From assembly GCF_025666195.1 (NCBI RefSeq), contig NZ_CP102592.1:2604001-2668000 (forward strand): DNA of 64,000 bases, in the 5' to 3' direction. Position numbers and translations under genes: made by a program. Origin of the DNA: Xanthomonas sp. CFBP 8443. Its GTDB lineage: Bacteria > Pseudomonadota > Gammaproteobacteria > Xanthomonadales > Xanthomonadaceae. Shown here in pieces: positions 16,065 to 26,600 of this stretch (the stretch's first letter is position 1; each line of letters starts with the position of its first letter). Below the pieces are notes generated by a model. The model had not been told where the DNA came from and did no database searches. It saw only the letters and a list, made by a program, of their open reading frames with translations.

Positions 16065-17969
16065 ATGCCCGCTGCCCTTAGCTATCCCGGCGTCTACGTA
16101 GAGGAGATCCCCAGTGGCGTGCGCACCATCACCGGTGTGGCCACGTCGGTGACGGCATTCGTCGGCCGCGCGCTGCGTGGCCCGGTGAACGAAGCGGTGA
16201 CCATCAACGGCTTCGGCGACTTCGAGCGTACCTTCGGCGGGCTGTGGCTGGGAAGTCAACTCGGCTACGCCGTTCGCGACTTCTTCCTCAACGGCGGCGG
16301 CCAGGCAGTGATCGTCCGCCTGTTCCACCCCAGCTACGCCAGCGACGCCGATCGCGTCGACGCCGAAGCGGCCGCCGCGGAGGTATTGGCGGCAGCCGGC
16401 GGTGGCGCCGACCTGGCGACGGTGGTCGCCAATGCCAGCACCAAGGCCGCAACGTTCGCCGAAGAACCCGAGCTGTCCGCGGCCAAGGCCGTCGCCGCTG
16501 CGATCACCGCCGCCTCGGCAGCACCAGGGGCGACCAAGGATTCCGCGCTCGCTGCCGGCGCCAAGGCCGCCGCGCCGTCGCGCGCGTCGCTGCAGGCCGG
16601 CGGTCTGTCGCTACAGGCCGCCAACGAAGGGCGCTGGGGCGGAAAGTTGCGCGCCGCCATTGCGATGTCGGGCAACGCCGAGGTCGCCGCCACGCTGGGC
16701 GTGGGCGCCGGCGACGTGTTCAACCTGACCGTGCGCGACGCCTCGGCCGGCGGCGGCAGCGAGACCTATCTCAACCTCACCGTGGTCGAAAGCGCACGCC
16801 GCGTGGACCGGGTGCTGCTCTCCGAATCGAACCTGGTACGTGTGCAGGGCAGCCTGCCGGCCACGGTCGACGATGGCGTGGACGAGGTCAGCGCCGCCGA
16901 GGACGCGGTTGCCGCGGCCAAACGCGCGTTCGACAAGGCGGTCCGCGACAGCGTCGACACGGCCGCGCTGAAGCAGACCATGGACCAGGCTCGCGCGGCG
17001 CTGCAACTGAAGTACGACGAGGCCGACCGCCGCGCTAGCGATGGCGGCGCCTTGGCCGCGACCGACTTCCTGCCCGAGCTCGGCCTGGTGCAGAAGCGCG
17101 GCCTGTACGCGTTGGAGCAGGCCGACCTGTTCAACCTGCTGTGCATCCCGCCCTACCGCAGCAACGACGGCGCGAACTACGATGCCGAAGCGATCGTGCT
17201 GTCGGCAGCGACCGCGTACTGCGAGCAGCGCCGCGCCTTCCATGTCATCGACTCGCCCAGCGCCTGGGACACCAAGGCCGACGCGCTGGACGGTCTGGAC
17301 GAGTTCGCCGATCCGCGCAGCCGCAACGCCGCACTGTTCTTCCCGCGCCTGCGCCAACCCAACCTGCTGCGCAACAACGCGATCGAAACCTTCGCCGCGT
17401 GCGGCGCGGTGGCGGGCGTGTTCGCGCGTACCGATACCCAGCGCGGCGTCTGGAAGGCGCCGGCCGGGCTCGACGCCGGCCTGGTCGGCGTGCCGCAGCT
17501 GTCGGTGCCGCTGACCGATGCCGAGAATGGCGAGCTCAACCAGCGCGGCATCAACTGCCTGCGCGCCATGCCGGCCAGCGGCCGCGTGGTCTGGGGCGCG
17601 CGTACGCTGCGCGGCGCCGACCAACTCGCCGACGAGTACAAGTACATCCCGGTGCGGCGGACCGCGCTGTTCATCGAGGAAAGCCTGTTCCGCGGCCTGA
17701 AGTGGGTGGTGTTCGAACCCAACGACGAGCCGCTGTGGGCGCAGGTGCGGCTCAACGTCGGCGCGTTCATGCACAACCTGTTCCGCCAGGGCGCGTTCCA
17801 GGGCAGCTCGCCCCGCGACGCCTACTTCGTGCGCTGCGACAAGGACACCACCACGCAGAACGACATCAACCTGGGCGTGGTGAACGTCGTGGTGGGTTTC
17901 GCGCCGCTGAAGCCGGCCGAGTTCGTGGTGCTGAAGCTGCAGCAGATCGCCGGCGCGATCGAGACCTGA
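16065..17969 (+). CDS. eCIS contractile sheath protein
   Basis: A 634-residue tail sheath subunit that forms the outer contracting tube. The N terminus SYPGVYVEEIPSGVRTI...FVGRALRGPVN is the standard sheath signature. The C-terminal third (ALFIEESLFRGLKWVVFEPND, then NLFRQGAFQGSSPRDAYFV, TTTQNDINLGVVNVVVGFAPLKPAEFVVL) is the conserved core. It is longer than minimal sheaths because of an Ala-rich insertion (about residues 100-190) before the AANEGRWGGKLRAAI motif and a second charged helical insertion (about 280-330). It is the only sheath gene in the locus. An AAGGAG ribosome-binding site precedes the ATG. Confidence 0.97.
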   Translation: MPAALSYPGVYVEEIPSGVRTITGVATSVTAFVGRALRGPVNEAVTINGFGDFERTFGGLWLGSQLGYAVRDFFLNGGGQAVIVRLFHPSYASDADRVDAEAAAAEVLAAAGGGADLATVVANASTKAATFAEEPELSAAKAVAAAITAASAAPGATKDSALAAGAKAAAPSRASLQAGGLSLQAANEGRWGGKLRAAIAMSGNAEVAATLGVGAGDVFNLTVRDASAGGGSETYLNLTVVESARRVDRVLLSESNLVRVQGSLPATVDDGVDEVSAAEDAVAAAKRAFDKAVRDSVDTAALKQTMDQARAALQLKYDEADRRASDGGALAATDFLPELGLVQKRGLYALEQADLFNLLCIPPYRSNDGANYDAEAIVLSAATAYCEQRRAFHVIDSPSAWDTKADALDGLDEFADPRSRNAALFFPRLRQPNLLRNNAIETFAACGAVAGVFARTDTQRGVWKAPAGLDAGLVGVPQLSVPLTDAENGELNQRGINCLRAMPASGRVVWGARTLRGADQLADEYKYIPVRRTALFIEESLFRGLKWVVFEPNDEPLWAQVRLNVGAFMHNLFRQGAFQGSSPRDAYFVRCDKDTTTQNDINLGVVNVVVGFAPLKPAEFVVLKLQQIAGAIET

Positions 17970-17994
17970 TCCCCCTCTTCACCGGAGCACGTCC

Positions 17995-18519
17995 ATGGCC
18001 CAGTTCACCGTCAACACGCAGCGTTTCGATCCTTACAAGAACTTCAAGTTCCGCGTCAAATGGGACAACAAGTACGTCGCCGGCATCAGTAAGGTCGGCG
18101 CGCTCAAGCGCAGCACGGAGGTGGTCGAGCACCGCGAAGGCGGCGATCCGAGCATCAGCCGCAAGTCGCCCGGCCGCACCAAGTCCGAGCCGATCACGCT
18201 GGAGCGCGGCGTCACCCACGACAAGGAGTTCGAGCAGTGGGCGAACAAGGTGTGGAATTTCGGTTCCGGCCTGGGTTCGGAAACCTCGCTGAAGGACTTC
18301 CGCAAGGACTTGATCATCGAGGTCTACAACGAAGCCGGACAGCTTGCCATCGCCTATCGCCTGTTCCGTTGCTGGGTATCGGAGTACCAGGCGCTACCCG
18401 ACCTGGACGCCAACGCCAATGCGGTCGCCATCCAGCACATCAAGCTCGAGAACGAAGGCTGGGAGCGCGACCCCGACGTGGTCGAGCCGGCCGAACCGAG
18501 CTTCACCGAGCCGGCCTGA
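17995..18519 (+). CDS. eCIS inner tube protein
   Basis: A 174-residue phage tail tube (gp19-like) protein that forms the Hcp-like inner tube. Recognisable features are FKFRVKWDNKYVAGISKVGALKRSTEVVEHREGG, the PITLERGVTHDKEFEQW stretch, and FRCWVSEYQALPDLDANANAVAIQHIKLENEGWERD near the C terminus. An acidic Pro/Glu tail follows. It is the only tube gene here, whereas Afp/PVC-type loci have several. It lies 25 bp after the sheath gene, with a GGAG site. Confidence 0.96.
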   Translation: MAQFTVNTQRFDPYKNFKFRVKWDNKYVAGISKVGALKRSTEVVEHREGGDPSISRKSPGRTKSEPITLERGVTHDKEFEQWANKVWNFGSGLGSETSLKDFRKDLIIEVYNEAGQLAIAYRLFRCWVSEYQALPDLDANANAVAIQHIKLENEGWERDPDVVEPAEPSFTEPA

Positions 18520-18530
18520 GCGCGACACCG

Positions 18531-19292
18531 ATGCCTGCTGACTTTCACGACGCCGGATTCCAGCAGGTGCTGTTGCAGACCTGGGAACGGCTGCATGCCG
18601 CGGCCGCCGACGCGCGCGCCGTCGGCCTGTTGCAGGCGGTGTGGCCGCAGCCTGAGGCGGACGCGTGGGGCGCGGCGAGCCTGGGGACGCGCGATGCGGC
18701 GCTGTTCCGGTTGCAGTCGGCGTTGTTCGGACCTCAGCTGCACACCTTGATGCAGTGCCCGGCCTGCGGCGAAACCCTGGAGTCGCAGTTCGACTGCGCG
18801 CAGTTCGGCGGTGCCGAAGCTCCAGCGCCGATGCCGGTGCCGGCTGCATTGGCGCTGCGCGAACATGACTGGGAGATCGAGTTCCGTCTGCCCAGCAGCA
18901 ACGACGTCGTGGCGCTGCGCGAGGCCGCTGCCGACCCCGCGGTGGCGGTCGCCGCGCTGCTGCGCCGCTGCGTGTTGCGCGTGCGCCAGGGCGAACGCGA
19001 GGCCAGTGCCGACGAACTGCCGGCCGCGCTGGTGGCACGGCTGGAAACCCGCATGGCCGAGCATGATCCGCTGGCCGACCTGCGCCTGGCGCTGGCCTGC
19101 CCTGCCTGCGCCACGGCGTGGGCCGCGGCCTTCGACATCGGCGGCTATCTGTGGGAGTCGCTCGACGACTGGGCCCAGGACCTGCTGTCCGACGTGCACC
19201 AGCTCGCGCGCGCCTATGGCTGGCGCGAACACGACATCCTCGCGCTGACGCCGCTGCGCCGGCGCTTCTACCTCGACATGGTGCAGCCATGA
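18531..19292 (+). CDS. T4-type baseplate hub assembly chaperone-like protein
   Basis: 253 residues. Two Cys pairs (CPACGETL and CPACATAW) probably bind one zinc. Between them is a segment (WEIEFRLPSSNDVVALREAA...LLRRCVL) resembling the phage T4 baseplate hub chaperone family. It lies 11 bp after the tube gene and its stop overlaps the start of the next gene (ATGA). It would act during baseplate assembly rather than as a particle part. The family call is by motif pattern and position. Confidence 0.75.
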   Translation: MPADFHDAGFQQVLLQTWERLHAAAADARAVGLLQAVWPQPEADAWGAASLGTRDAALFRLQSALFGPQLHTLMQCPACGETLESQFDCAQFGGAEAPAPMPVPAALALREHDWEIEFRLPSSNDVVALREAAADPAVAVAALLRRCVLRVRQGEREASADELPAALVARLETRMAEHDPLADLRLALACPACATAWAAAFDIGGYLWESLDDWAQDLLSDVHQLARAYGWREHDILALTPLRRRFYLDMVQP

Positions 19293-20083
19293 GCGGCTTC
19301 CTGCAGCGGCTGGTGGAACGGGTGCAGGGCCCGGCGCATGCGGCGTTGCGGCGGCGCCGGCCGAGCGTGTTCGAAGCTCGCGAGGCCGCGCCGTCCTCAC
19401 CGATGGCATTCGACGCTGGACTCCCCGCGCCGGTGCCGACGCCGCCTGGCGGCGGCGAGGCCTACGTGGTGCACAGGCACGACATCCATCATCACGATCG
19501 CCCGGACGCGCCGGTCGCGCTGCGCGCGCCACGCGCCGAGAGCCCGACCACGCCGGCGCCAAAGGGGGCGCATCCGACGCAACCCACGTTGCCGGCGCCG
19601 CCGTCGCTGCGTCCCCTGCCCGCCTCGTCCGCCGCGCGACACAACGTGGTCACCGTGGCCGCGAGCGACCAGACCCCGGTGCCGACGGTGCGCCGCCCAC
19701 GACGCGATACCGAGGACACCGCGCCGGCGCCCTCCGCTCCGCACGCGCAGCCGGCGGCCGAAGCGGTCGATCCCACACCGCTGCGCCGCGCGCGTCCCGC
19801 ACCGACACAGTCCGCCCCTCCCGTGCCGGAGGTGCCGACCTTGCCGTTGCCACCGCGCCTGCCGGCGACCCAGCGCGTCGCCGCGCCGGTCGCCCATCCT
19901 GCACGCCGCGCCGCGTTGCCGGCCGCGACCGAGACGTCGGTGCAGGTCACCATCGGCAGCGTCGAAATCCGCGCCCACGCGCCTGCGCCTGCGTCGCAAC
20001 GGCCGTCGTCGCGCCCTGCCGCCAGCGCAACCGCGCCCAGCCTCGAAGCCTACCTGCGACAGCGCCACGGGGGCCCGCGATGA
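19289..20083 (+). CDS. Pro/Ala-rich eCIS-associated protein with VTIGxxEIRA motif
   Basis: 264 residues, almost entirely low-complexity (Pro, Ala, Arg, Thr) and very probably disordered, with a His-rich patch (HRHDIHHHD). The conserved part is at the C terminus: VQVTIGSVEIRAHAP followed by SLEAYLRQRHG. In my experience this short motif pair marks a small eCIS protein, normally under 150 residues. Here it carries an unusually long disordered N-terminal extension. The start is coupled to the hub chaperone (ATGA) and its stop to the DUF4255 gene (ATGA). The function is unknown. Confidence 0.75.
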   Translation: MSGFLQRLVERVQGPAHAALRRRRPSVFEAREAAPSSPMAFDAGLPAPVPTPPGGGEAYVVHRHDIHHHDRPDAPVALRAPRAESPTTPAPKGAHPTQPTLPAPPSLRPLPASSAARHNVVTVAASDQTPVPTVRRPRRDTEDTAPAPSAPHAQPAAEAVDPTPLRRARPAPTQSAPPVPEVPTLPLPPRLPATQRVAAPVAHPARRAALPAATETSVQVTIGSVEIRAHAPAPASQRPSSRPAASATAPSLEAYLRQRHGGPR

Positions 20084-21363
20084 GCAATGCCCTCGCCATC
20101 GCAGCGGTGACCGCGGCATTGAAGAATCTGGTCGACCGCCATCTCGATGGTCTCGACCTGTCCGCGCTCGGCAGCGTCGGCGTCGGCGCAATGGCGCTGG
20201 ACCGCGTGCTGACCGGCGACAACGAGCCCAACCAGATCAACCTGTTCCTCTACCAGGTCAGCGCCAATGGCGGCTGGCGCAACACCGGGCTGGCCTCGCG
20301 CGACGGCGCCGGACAACGCGTCGCCAACCCGCCGCTGGCGCTGGACCTGCACTACCTGCTCACTGCGTTCGGCAACCAGGAGCTGAGTCGCGATGCGCTG
20401 CTCGGGCTCGGCATGCAGGCGTTGCACGAAACGCCGATGCTCGACCGCGAGCGCCTGCGTGCGCTGCTGGCGCCGCCGGCCCTGCCGTTCGGCGCGTTCT
20501 CGGCCGAGAGCCTGGCCGATCAGGTGGAGTGGCTGAAGATCACCCCGCAGTACCTCGGCGCCGAGGAACTGTCGAAGCTGTGGACGGCGGCGCAGGCGCG
20601 CTTCCGCGCGTCGATGGCGTATCAGGTCTCGGTGGTGCTGATCCAGTCGGACGCCAGCGTGCGCGCCGCGTTGCCGGTGCTGCGGCGCGGGCCCGACGAT
20701 CGCGGCCCGCGCGCCCTCGCAGCGATGCCGCCGCGCCTGCGCGCGATCGAGAACCTCACCCTGCCGGGCCTGCGCGGCGGTCGCCTTGGGGACTTGCTGC
20801 GGGTCGATGCGGACGGCGCCGATGCCGAGACCCAGCTGGTGTTCGAACACGCACGCAGCGGCCTGCGCCAGTCCCTGCCGTTGCTGGCCGATGGACCGCG
20901 CCGCTGGCAAGCGCAGCTGCCGGCCGCCGACGCGCCGGGTGCCGCCGCGGCGTGGGCGCCCGGCCTGTACACGCTGCGCCTGCGCGCCAGCACGCTCGGA
21001 CAACCCGACCGGATCGGCGATCCCCTGCCGTGGATGCTGGCGCCGCGCATCGCGGTCGTGCCGTTGGCGGCGGCCGCGGATGCCGATGTCGCGCTGGCGA
21101 TCGACTGCGTGCCGCAACTGCTGCCCGCCCAGCATGCCGGCCTGCGGCTGCTGTTCGGCGGGCAGGAACTGGCGGTCGACAGCGTCGACACGCCGGCCGA
21201 CGCGAGCCTGCCCAGCATGGTGCACGCGACCGTGCCTGCGGCGATGGCCGTCGCCGGCGCGCACGCCGTGGCGCTGCGCGTGGAGGGTGTGGACAGTCTA
21301 CCGGTGCTGCACAGCGAGGGTATGCCGCAGTTCGATCCGCAACAGAGCGTGGCGTTGGCGTGA
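20080..21363 (+). CDS. DUF4255 protein (Pvc16-like tail terminator/cap)
   Basis: 427 residues. The N-terminal about 190 residues are a DUF4255 domain (MALDRVLTGDNEPNQINLFLYQV, PPLALDLHYLLTAFG, MAYQVSVVLIQ), the family of Pvc16/Afp16, which caps the tube and sheath and sets the end of assembly. The C-terminal half is a beta-rich extension of Ig-like character that may lie on the particle surface. It overlaps the preceding gene by ATGA and lies just before the AAA+ ATPase, a standard eCIS order. Confidence 0.9.
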   Translation: MSNALAIAAVTAALKNLVDRHLDGLDLSALGSVGVGAMALDRVLTGDNEPNQINLFLYQVSANGGWRNTGLASRDGAGQRVANPPLALDLHYLLTAFGNQELSRDALLGLGMQALHETPMLDRERLRALLAPPALPFGAFSAESLADQVEWLKITPQYLGAEELSKLWTAAQARFRASMAYQVSVVLIQSDASVRAALPVLRRGPDDRGPRALAAMPPRLRAIENLTLPGLRGGRLGDLLRVDADGADAETQLVFEHARSGLRQSLPLLADGPRRWQAQLPAADAPGAAAAWAPGLYTLRLRASTLGQPDRIGDPLPWMLAPRIAVVPLAAAADADVALAIDCVPQLLPAQHAGLRLLFGGQELAVDSVDTPADASLPSMVHATVPAAMAVAGAHAVALRVEGVDSLPVLHSEGMPQFDPQQSVALA

Positions 21364-21368
21364 GGCCC

Positions 21369-23438
21369 ATGCGCACCCTTGCCCCCCACGACCACCCCGG
21401 TTGGAGCCTGGCCAACGAGCGCTATCTCGAGCTGTCGCTGGACTGGCTGCACCTGCGCCTGCAGGCGGTGACGCCGTCCACCGCCACCGTTGCCGCAACC
21501 ACTGCAGCTGGCGGATCGCCACGTTCCTGGTCGCGCTGGAAGAAACACGCGCCCGACCTGCCGGCCCTGCCGGCACCGGACCCCGCCGCGTCACTGGCCG
21601 ACGTCGCCGCGGCGCGCGATGCCATTGCGGGCGACGAGCCGCTACCGGCACTGCTGGCGCTGGCGCGACGTTTCGGCCTGGATCGCTTCGAGAGCGACGT
21701 CCTGTGGCTGTGCGTGGCGGTCGAACTGGATTCGACGCTGCCCGCTGCGATTGCGGCCGCGCAGGACGGCGTGTCGGCGCCGACGTTCGCGCTGGCGCTG
21801 CGCCTGTTCGACGATGCGGCGTGGGATGCCTTGTCGCCGCACCGGCCGCTGCGCCACCTGCGCCTGCTGGAGATCAACCAGCCCGGTGCGACCGCGCTCA
21901 CCGCCGCCGCGTTGCGTGCGGACGAGCGCATCGTCAACGCCGTCAAAGGCCTCAACGTGGCCGATGCGCGTCTCGGCGCCTGGATCGGCCCCGAGGTCGC
22001 CGAGCGACCGGTGTCGGCGCTGCAGCAGGCCAGCGTGGAGCAGATCCTGGCGGCGCTCGACGATGCGCCCGGCGACGCCGCGCCGGTGGTCCAGCTGCTG
22101 GGCCAGGACCGCCATAGCCGCCTGGCGATCGCCACCCAGGTCTGTGCGCGGCTGTCGCGCCGGCTGCACCGCATCGCGTCCGAATCGCTGCCGTTGCAGC
22201 GCGGCGAACTGGAGACGCTGGCGCGCCTGTGGCGCCGCGAAAGCCTGCTGCTGCCGCTGGCCTTGTACGTGGAGGCCGACGAGGCCGAGGGCGAACGGCT
22301 GGCCGCGTTGTCGACCTTGCTCTCCCTGCCGCTGGGGCCGGTGTTCGTCGGCCTGCGCGATACGCCGTTGGCGCTGGACGTGCCGAGTTGTCATGTCCGC
22401 GCGCCGCTGCCGACGGCCAGCGAGCAGTATCACGCCTGGCGCGAAGCGCTCGCCGAGGAAGACAACGAGACCGAAGCCGCCAGCCTGTCCAGCCACTTCG
22501 ATCTCGACCTCGGCCGCATCGGCGAGGCCGCCGCAGGTGCACGGACCCGCGCCATTCCCGCCTGGGATCTGTGCCGCGACTTCGCATCGCCGCGGCTGGA
22601 CCTGTTGGCGCAGCGGCTGGAGCCCAGGGCGCACTGGGACGACCTGATGCTGGGCGAGGAACCGCATGCGCTGCTGCGGCAGATCGCCGCGCAGGCGCGC
22701 GCGCGCCACCGTGTCTACCGCGAATGGGGCTATGGCGAGCGCATGAACCGTGGCCTCGGCATCAGCGCGCTGTTCGCCGGCGAGAGCGGCACCGGCAAGA
22801 CCATGGCCGCCGAGGTCATCGCCAACGAACTGCGCCTGCACCTGTACCGCATCGACCTTTCCTCGGTGGTCAGCAAATACATCGGCGAGACCGAGAAGAA
22901 CCTGCGACGGCTGTTCGACGCCGCCGAACAGGGCGGCGCCCTGTTGTTCTTCGACGAGGCCGACGCCTTGTTCGGCAAGCGCAGCGAGGTCAAGGACAGC
23001 CACGATCGCTACGCCAACATCGAGACCAACTACCTGCTGCAGCGCATGGAGTCGTTTTCCGGCCTCGCCATCCTGGCCACCAACATGAAGGCCTCGCTCG
23101 ACAATGCGTTCCTGCGGCGCCTGCGCTTCGTGGTGAACTTCCCGTACCCCGGCCCGGCCGAACGCTGCCGCATCTGGCGCAACGCGTTGCCGGCGGAGGT
23201 GCCGCGTCGCGCACTGGATTGCGAGCGCCTGGCGCGCTTCAACCTCAGCGGCGGCAACATCCATTCCATCGCGCTCAATGCCGCCTTCGCCGCCGCGGCC
23301 GACGACGATGCGGTGGACATGCCGCGGATGCTGGCGGCGGTGCGCGCGGAACTGCGCAAACTGGGCCGGCCGGGCGACGAGGCGGACTTCCGTGCCACGG
23401 CGCGGCCGGCGCCGGTGTCCGCGAGAACGCCGGCATGA
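21369..23438 (+). CDS. eCIS AAA+ ATPase (Pvc15-like)
   Basis: 689 residues with a long N-terminal region that has degenerate AAA features and a C-terminal AAA+ domain. Motifs are Walker A GESGTGKT (471-478), Walker B LLFFDEADALFG, and the family-typical KRSEVKDSHDRYANIETNYLLQRME. eCIS ATPases of this type are needed for effector loading or particle assembly. The start is the ATG at 21369, 5 bp after the DUF4255 stop. The stop overlaps the next gene by ATGA. Confidence 0.95.
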   Translation: MRTLAPHDHPGWSLANERYLELSLDWLHLRLQAVTPSTATVAATTAAGGSPRSWSRWKKHAPDLPALPAPDPAASLADVAAARDAIAGDEPLPALLALARRFGLDRFESDVLWLCVAVELDSTLPAAIAAAQDGVSAPTFALALRLFDDAAWDALSPHRPLRHLRLLEINQPGATALTAAALRADERIVNAVKGLNVADARLGAWIGPEVAERPVSALQQASVEQILAALDDAPGDAAPVVQLLGQDRHSRLAIATQVCARLSRRLHRIASESLPLQRGELETLARLWRRESLLLPLALYVEADEAEGERLAALSTLLSLPLGPVFVGLRDTPLALDVPSCHVRAPLPTASEQYHAWREALAEEDNETEAASLSSHFDLDLGRIGEAAAGARTRAIPAWDLCRDFASPRLDLLAQRLEPRAHWDDLMLGEEPHALLRQIAAQARARHRVYREWGYGERMNRGLGISALFAGESGTGKTMAAEVIANELRLHLYRIDLSSVVSKYIGETEKNLRRLFDAAEQGGALLFFDEADALFGKRSEVKDSHDRYANIETNYLLQRMESFSGLAILATNMKASLDNAFLRRLRFVVNFPYPGPAERCRIWRNALPAEVPRRALDCERLARFNLSGGNIHSIALNAAFAAAADDDAVDMPRMLAAVRAELRKLGRPGDEADFRATARPAPVSARTPA

Positions 23439-23683
23439 GCGCCAGGCTGCATATCGAACGTGTCGTCCTGCACGGTATCGCGCTCGGTCCCGGGCAGCAC
23501 CTGCTCTTCCAGGCCGCGCTGGAACGGAAACTCGGCGTGCTGCTGGCGCAACAGTCGCTACCGCCGCGGCCGCTCGCGCAGGAGCGCCTGGCCGCAGCAC
23601 CGGTCGCGCTCGGCCGCAGCACCTCCGCGGAAGACAGCGCGCGCGCCGTCGCCAGTTCGCTGCTCGGCGGCCTGCGCCGATGA
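23435..23683 (+). CDS. Small eCIS conserved protein
   Basis: 82 residues, linked by ATGA overlaps both to the ATPase before it and to the DUF4157 gene after it. The N terminus LHIERVVLHGIALGPGQHLLFQAALERKLGVLLAQQ reads as a beta-strand plus amphipathic helix, a pattern I associate with small proteins encoded between the ATPase and effector genes in eCIS loci. It could be an effector adaptor or chaperone, which is inference from position only. Confidence 0.6.
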   Translation: MSARLHIERVVLHGIALGPGQHLLFQAALERKLGVLLAQQSLPPRPLAQERLAAAPVALGRSTSAEDSARAVASSLLGGLRR

Positions 23684-26600
23684 CCAAGGCACTGCGCCAG
23701 CGCGACACCTGCCTCGCGGCGCCCGCGTCGGCCGCCGCCTCGCGTTGCGCCTGCGGCAACCACACGATGGGGGAAGCGCGCTGTACCGCCTGTGCCGCCG
23801 CCTCGCACGCTGCCGGACCCATCGCCATCGGAGACATCGACGACCCGCGCGAACGCGACGCCGACCGCTTCGCCGATGCGTACGCAGCGGGTCGTTCCGC
23901 AACTGCGTTGCCGGCGTCCACCGCACCGCGCGACCGGGCCGCGCGCATCGCCCCGCCGGTGTCGCTGGCGCGCACGCTCGGCAGTCCCGGCCAGCCGCTG
24001 GCGCCGGCACTGCGCGAAGACATGGAAGCGCAGACCGGCACCTCGCTGGGACATGTGCGCCTGCACCATGACGCCGTCGCCGCGCAATCGGCGCGGGCGC
24101 TGGACGCGCAGGCCTACAGCGTCGGCGCGCATGTCGTCTTCGACCAGGGCCGGTATGCGCCGCGCGATGTCGAAGGCCGGCGCCTGATCGCGCACGAGCT
24201 GGCGCATGTCGCCCAGGACCGCGGCATGCCGCCGGTGCTGCGGCGCAAGCCCAATGCCGGCAAGACCACGGCGCCCAAGCCCGATACCGAGCAGAAGAAG
24301 ACCGACGACCCCGATTGGACGCGGCTGCAGATCCACAGCAGCGGCATGGACGCGGCGGCCGCCTACATGGGCGCCAACCACCTGAACTTCCGCGGGGAAG
24401 CGCTGCGCAAGATGGTCTTCGTCGGCCTGCACCCGAAGTTCCTCAAGGTCTATGACGACAGCGGCAAGCCGGTCGGCGGCAAGCTGCCCTTCAAGGACAT
24501 CAAGGGGCTGGCGTTCACCCCCGGCATCTACGTGCACTACGGCAACGCGATGCGCGCGGTGACCGTGGATCGCAGCGGCAAGAGCATCGACATCGAGTCC
24601 AGCGCCAGCCCGGTGGTCTCGCGCGACCTCAGTGCCGAGGAGAAGCAGCAGGCCGCCGACGACGCCAAGAAGGCAGGCGCCGGTGCCGCCGCGCCGAAGC
24701 GCCTGCCGATCATGGATCTCACTGCCATCCTGCAGGACGCCGGCACGTTCCGGCAGCGGGTCAACGCCACGCCGAACCCGCTGGTGATCTATTTCGTGCC
24801 CACCTACGACAGCGGCGGTCGCGGCGGCAAGGACGGCGCCGGCGGCGCGGGGCTTTATGCCAGTCCGCTCCAAGGTCGCGGCGACGGCCAACCGCCGAAT
24901 GCGCCGCCGTGGCCGGTCAACATGACCGGTCCCAAGCTGGTCCCGGTCGATGCCAACCCCACCTATTCGGCCACCATCGACTGGGGCGCCAACGGCAACT
25001 ACAACATGGCCTCGCAGGCGATCTCGCAGATCGGCGAAACCATCCACTACCGCTGGGAGTCGTTCGACGTCACCCAATACGCCGAGCAGCAGGCCAACAA
25101 GGACAAGGCCAAGCAGAAGGGCGAGAAGGTCGACGACAGCGGCCCCAGCTACGAGGAAAGGCTGGCACAGCTCCAGCATGCGAGGAAAGGCGCCGGCAAG
25201 GACGTCACCGGCATGGGCGGGGCCAACCACGAGTTCAATCGCGCCTTCAGCGACTGGCGGAAGGACAATCTTCGCGCCGCCCACGGAACGCTCAACCCGC
25301 AGGGCGACACCGTAGGCGAGCGTCTATCCAATGCCGCCGCGAATCGGCTGGCACTGGAACTGGCGCCGGTCTCGCTGCTGACCACCGCCATAGGCGCGGC
25401 GCTGAGCTGGGTGGCCGAGCTGTTCGCTGGCCCGCGTACGCAACAGGAAATCCCTTTCACCAAGAAAGGCATCTACCTGGTGCGCACGATCACCACGCCG
25501 GCGATCAACGAGGACCGCGAAGGCAAGCAGATCATCCGCCCGCCCTCGGTCGCGTCCAAGATCACCGAAGTGGCGCCGATGGAAAAGGCGGTAGACGAAG
25601 CGCTGGACGAGCCCAGCGCGCAACTGGCCGAACTGGAGGCGCAGATCAAGCTGGCCGACGCTGCCGGTGAGGTCGCCAAGGGCAAGTACCTCCGCGAGTT
25701 GCTGTCGCAGGCGCGGCTGCGCTTTGAAGGCTCGGCGTTGGACGTACTGCGCAAGAGCGAGGCCGAGAAGCAGAAGGAACTGGACGACTTCAGGAAGGAG
25801 GCGCCGAACCTCTCCGACTACGGCCGCGAACGCGACCTGGAACTGGTGCAGGACCAGATCAAGCGCTACCAGCGCCACGAGGCCGAGCGCACCGCAGGCG
25901 CGGGCGACCTACCGCCGATGCGCCGGCTCAACGCCACGCTGATCTCCGAGGTCACCGGCGAGCAGTATCCGATGCTGCTGTCGGCCGGGCCGATGGCCAA
26001 GCACGGCGACCGGCACCGCTGGCTGGTCAGTGACGTCACCAATCGCGAAGGCGATGCCTATGTCGGCATGGGCGGCACGCCGAGCGAAGCGCTGCGCTCG
26101 GCGCTGACCAAGTTCGGCGGCCATGCATCGTACGGCCGCGGCAAGATCGGCGTGCGTACCGGCAACCTGGGGCTGGAATCCGGCGCGCCGGAAACCATGT
26201 ACGTGGAAAGCGCGCCGGCCAACTGGGCGCTGGCCGAAAAGCGTCTGGACGACTTGGTGATGACGCTGGCCGCGGTCGGCCTGTTCGTCGCCTCGGCCGG
26301 TACCGCCGGCGCGGTGATCGGCGCCGGCGTTGCGGCGGCGCGGCTGATCCAGCGCTGGCAGGCGGGCCGCCTGTACCTGGACGCGCAGACCGTCAGCGAC
26401 GTGCTCGGCGTGCTCGGCGGTGTCGGCGCGGCCGGCCAGTTGGGGGCCGGGCTGCGCGTGCAGAAGTTCGAGAAGGTGTTCGCGATCGTCCAGGACGGCA
26501 AGTTCACCCAAGCGCAAATCGCCGCCGCCACCGACGCGCTCAAGGCCGCCGAACGGATCGCCAAGGGCGTGGAGATCGCCAACGAAGTCATGAACTACGG

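Noticed and set aside
19338..21368. Long in-frame extension upstream of the AAA+ ATPase
   Set aside because: It overlaps the Pro-rich and DUF4255 genes in another frame and is Arg/Pro-rich; the ATG at 21369 gives a complete ATPase.
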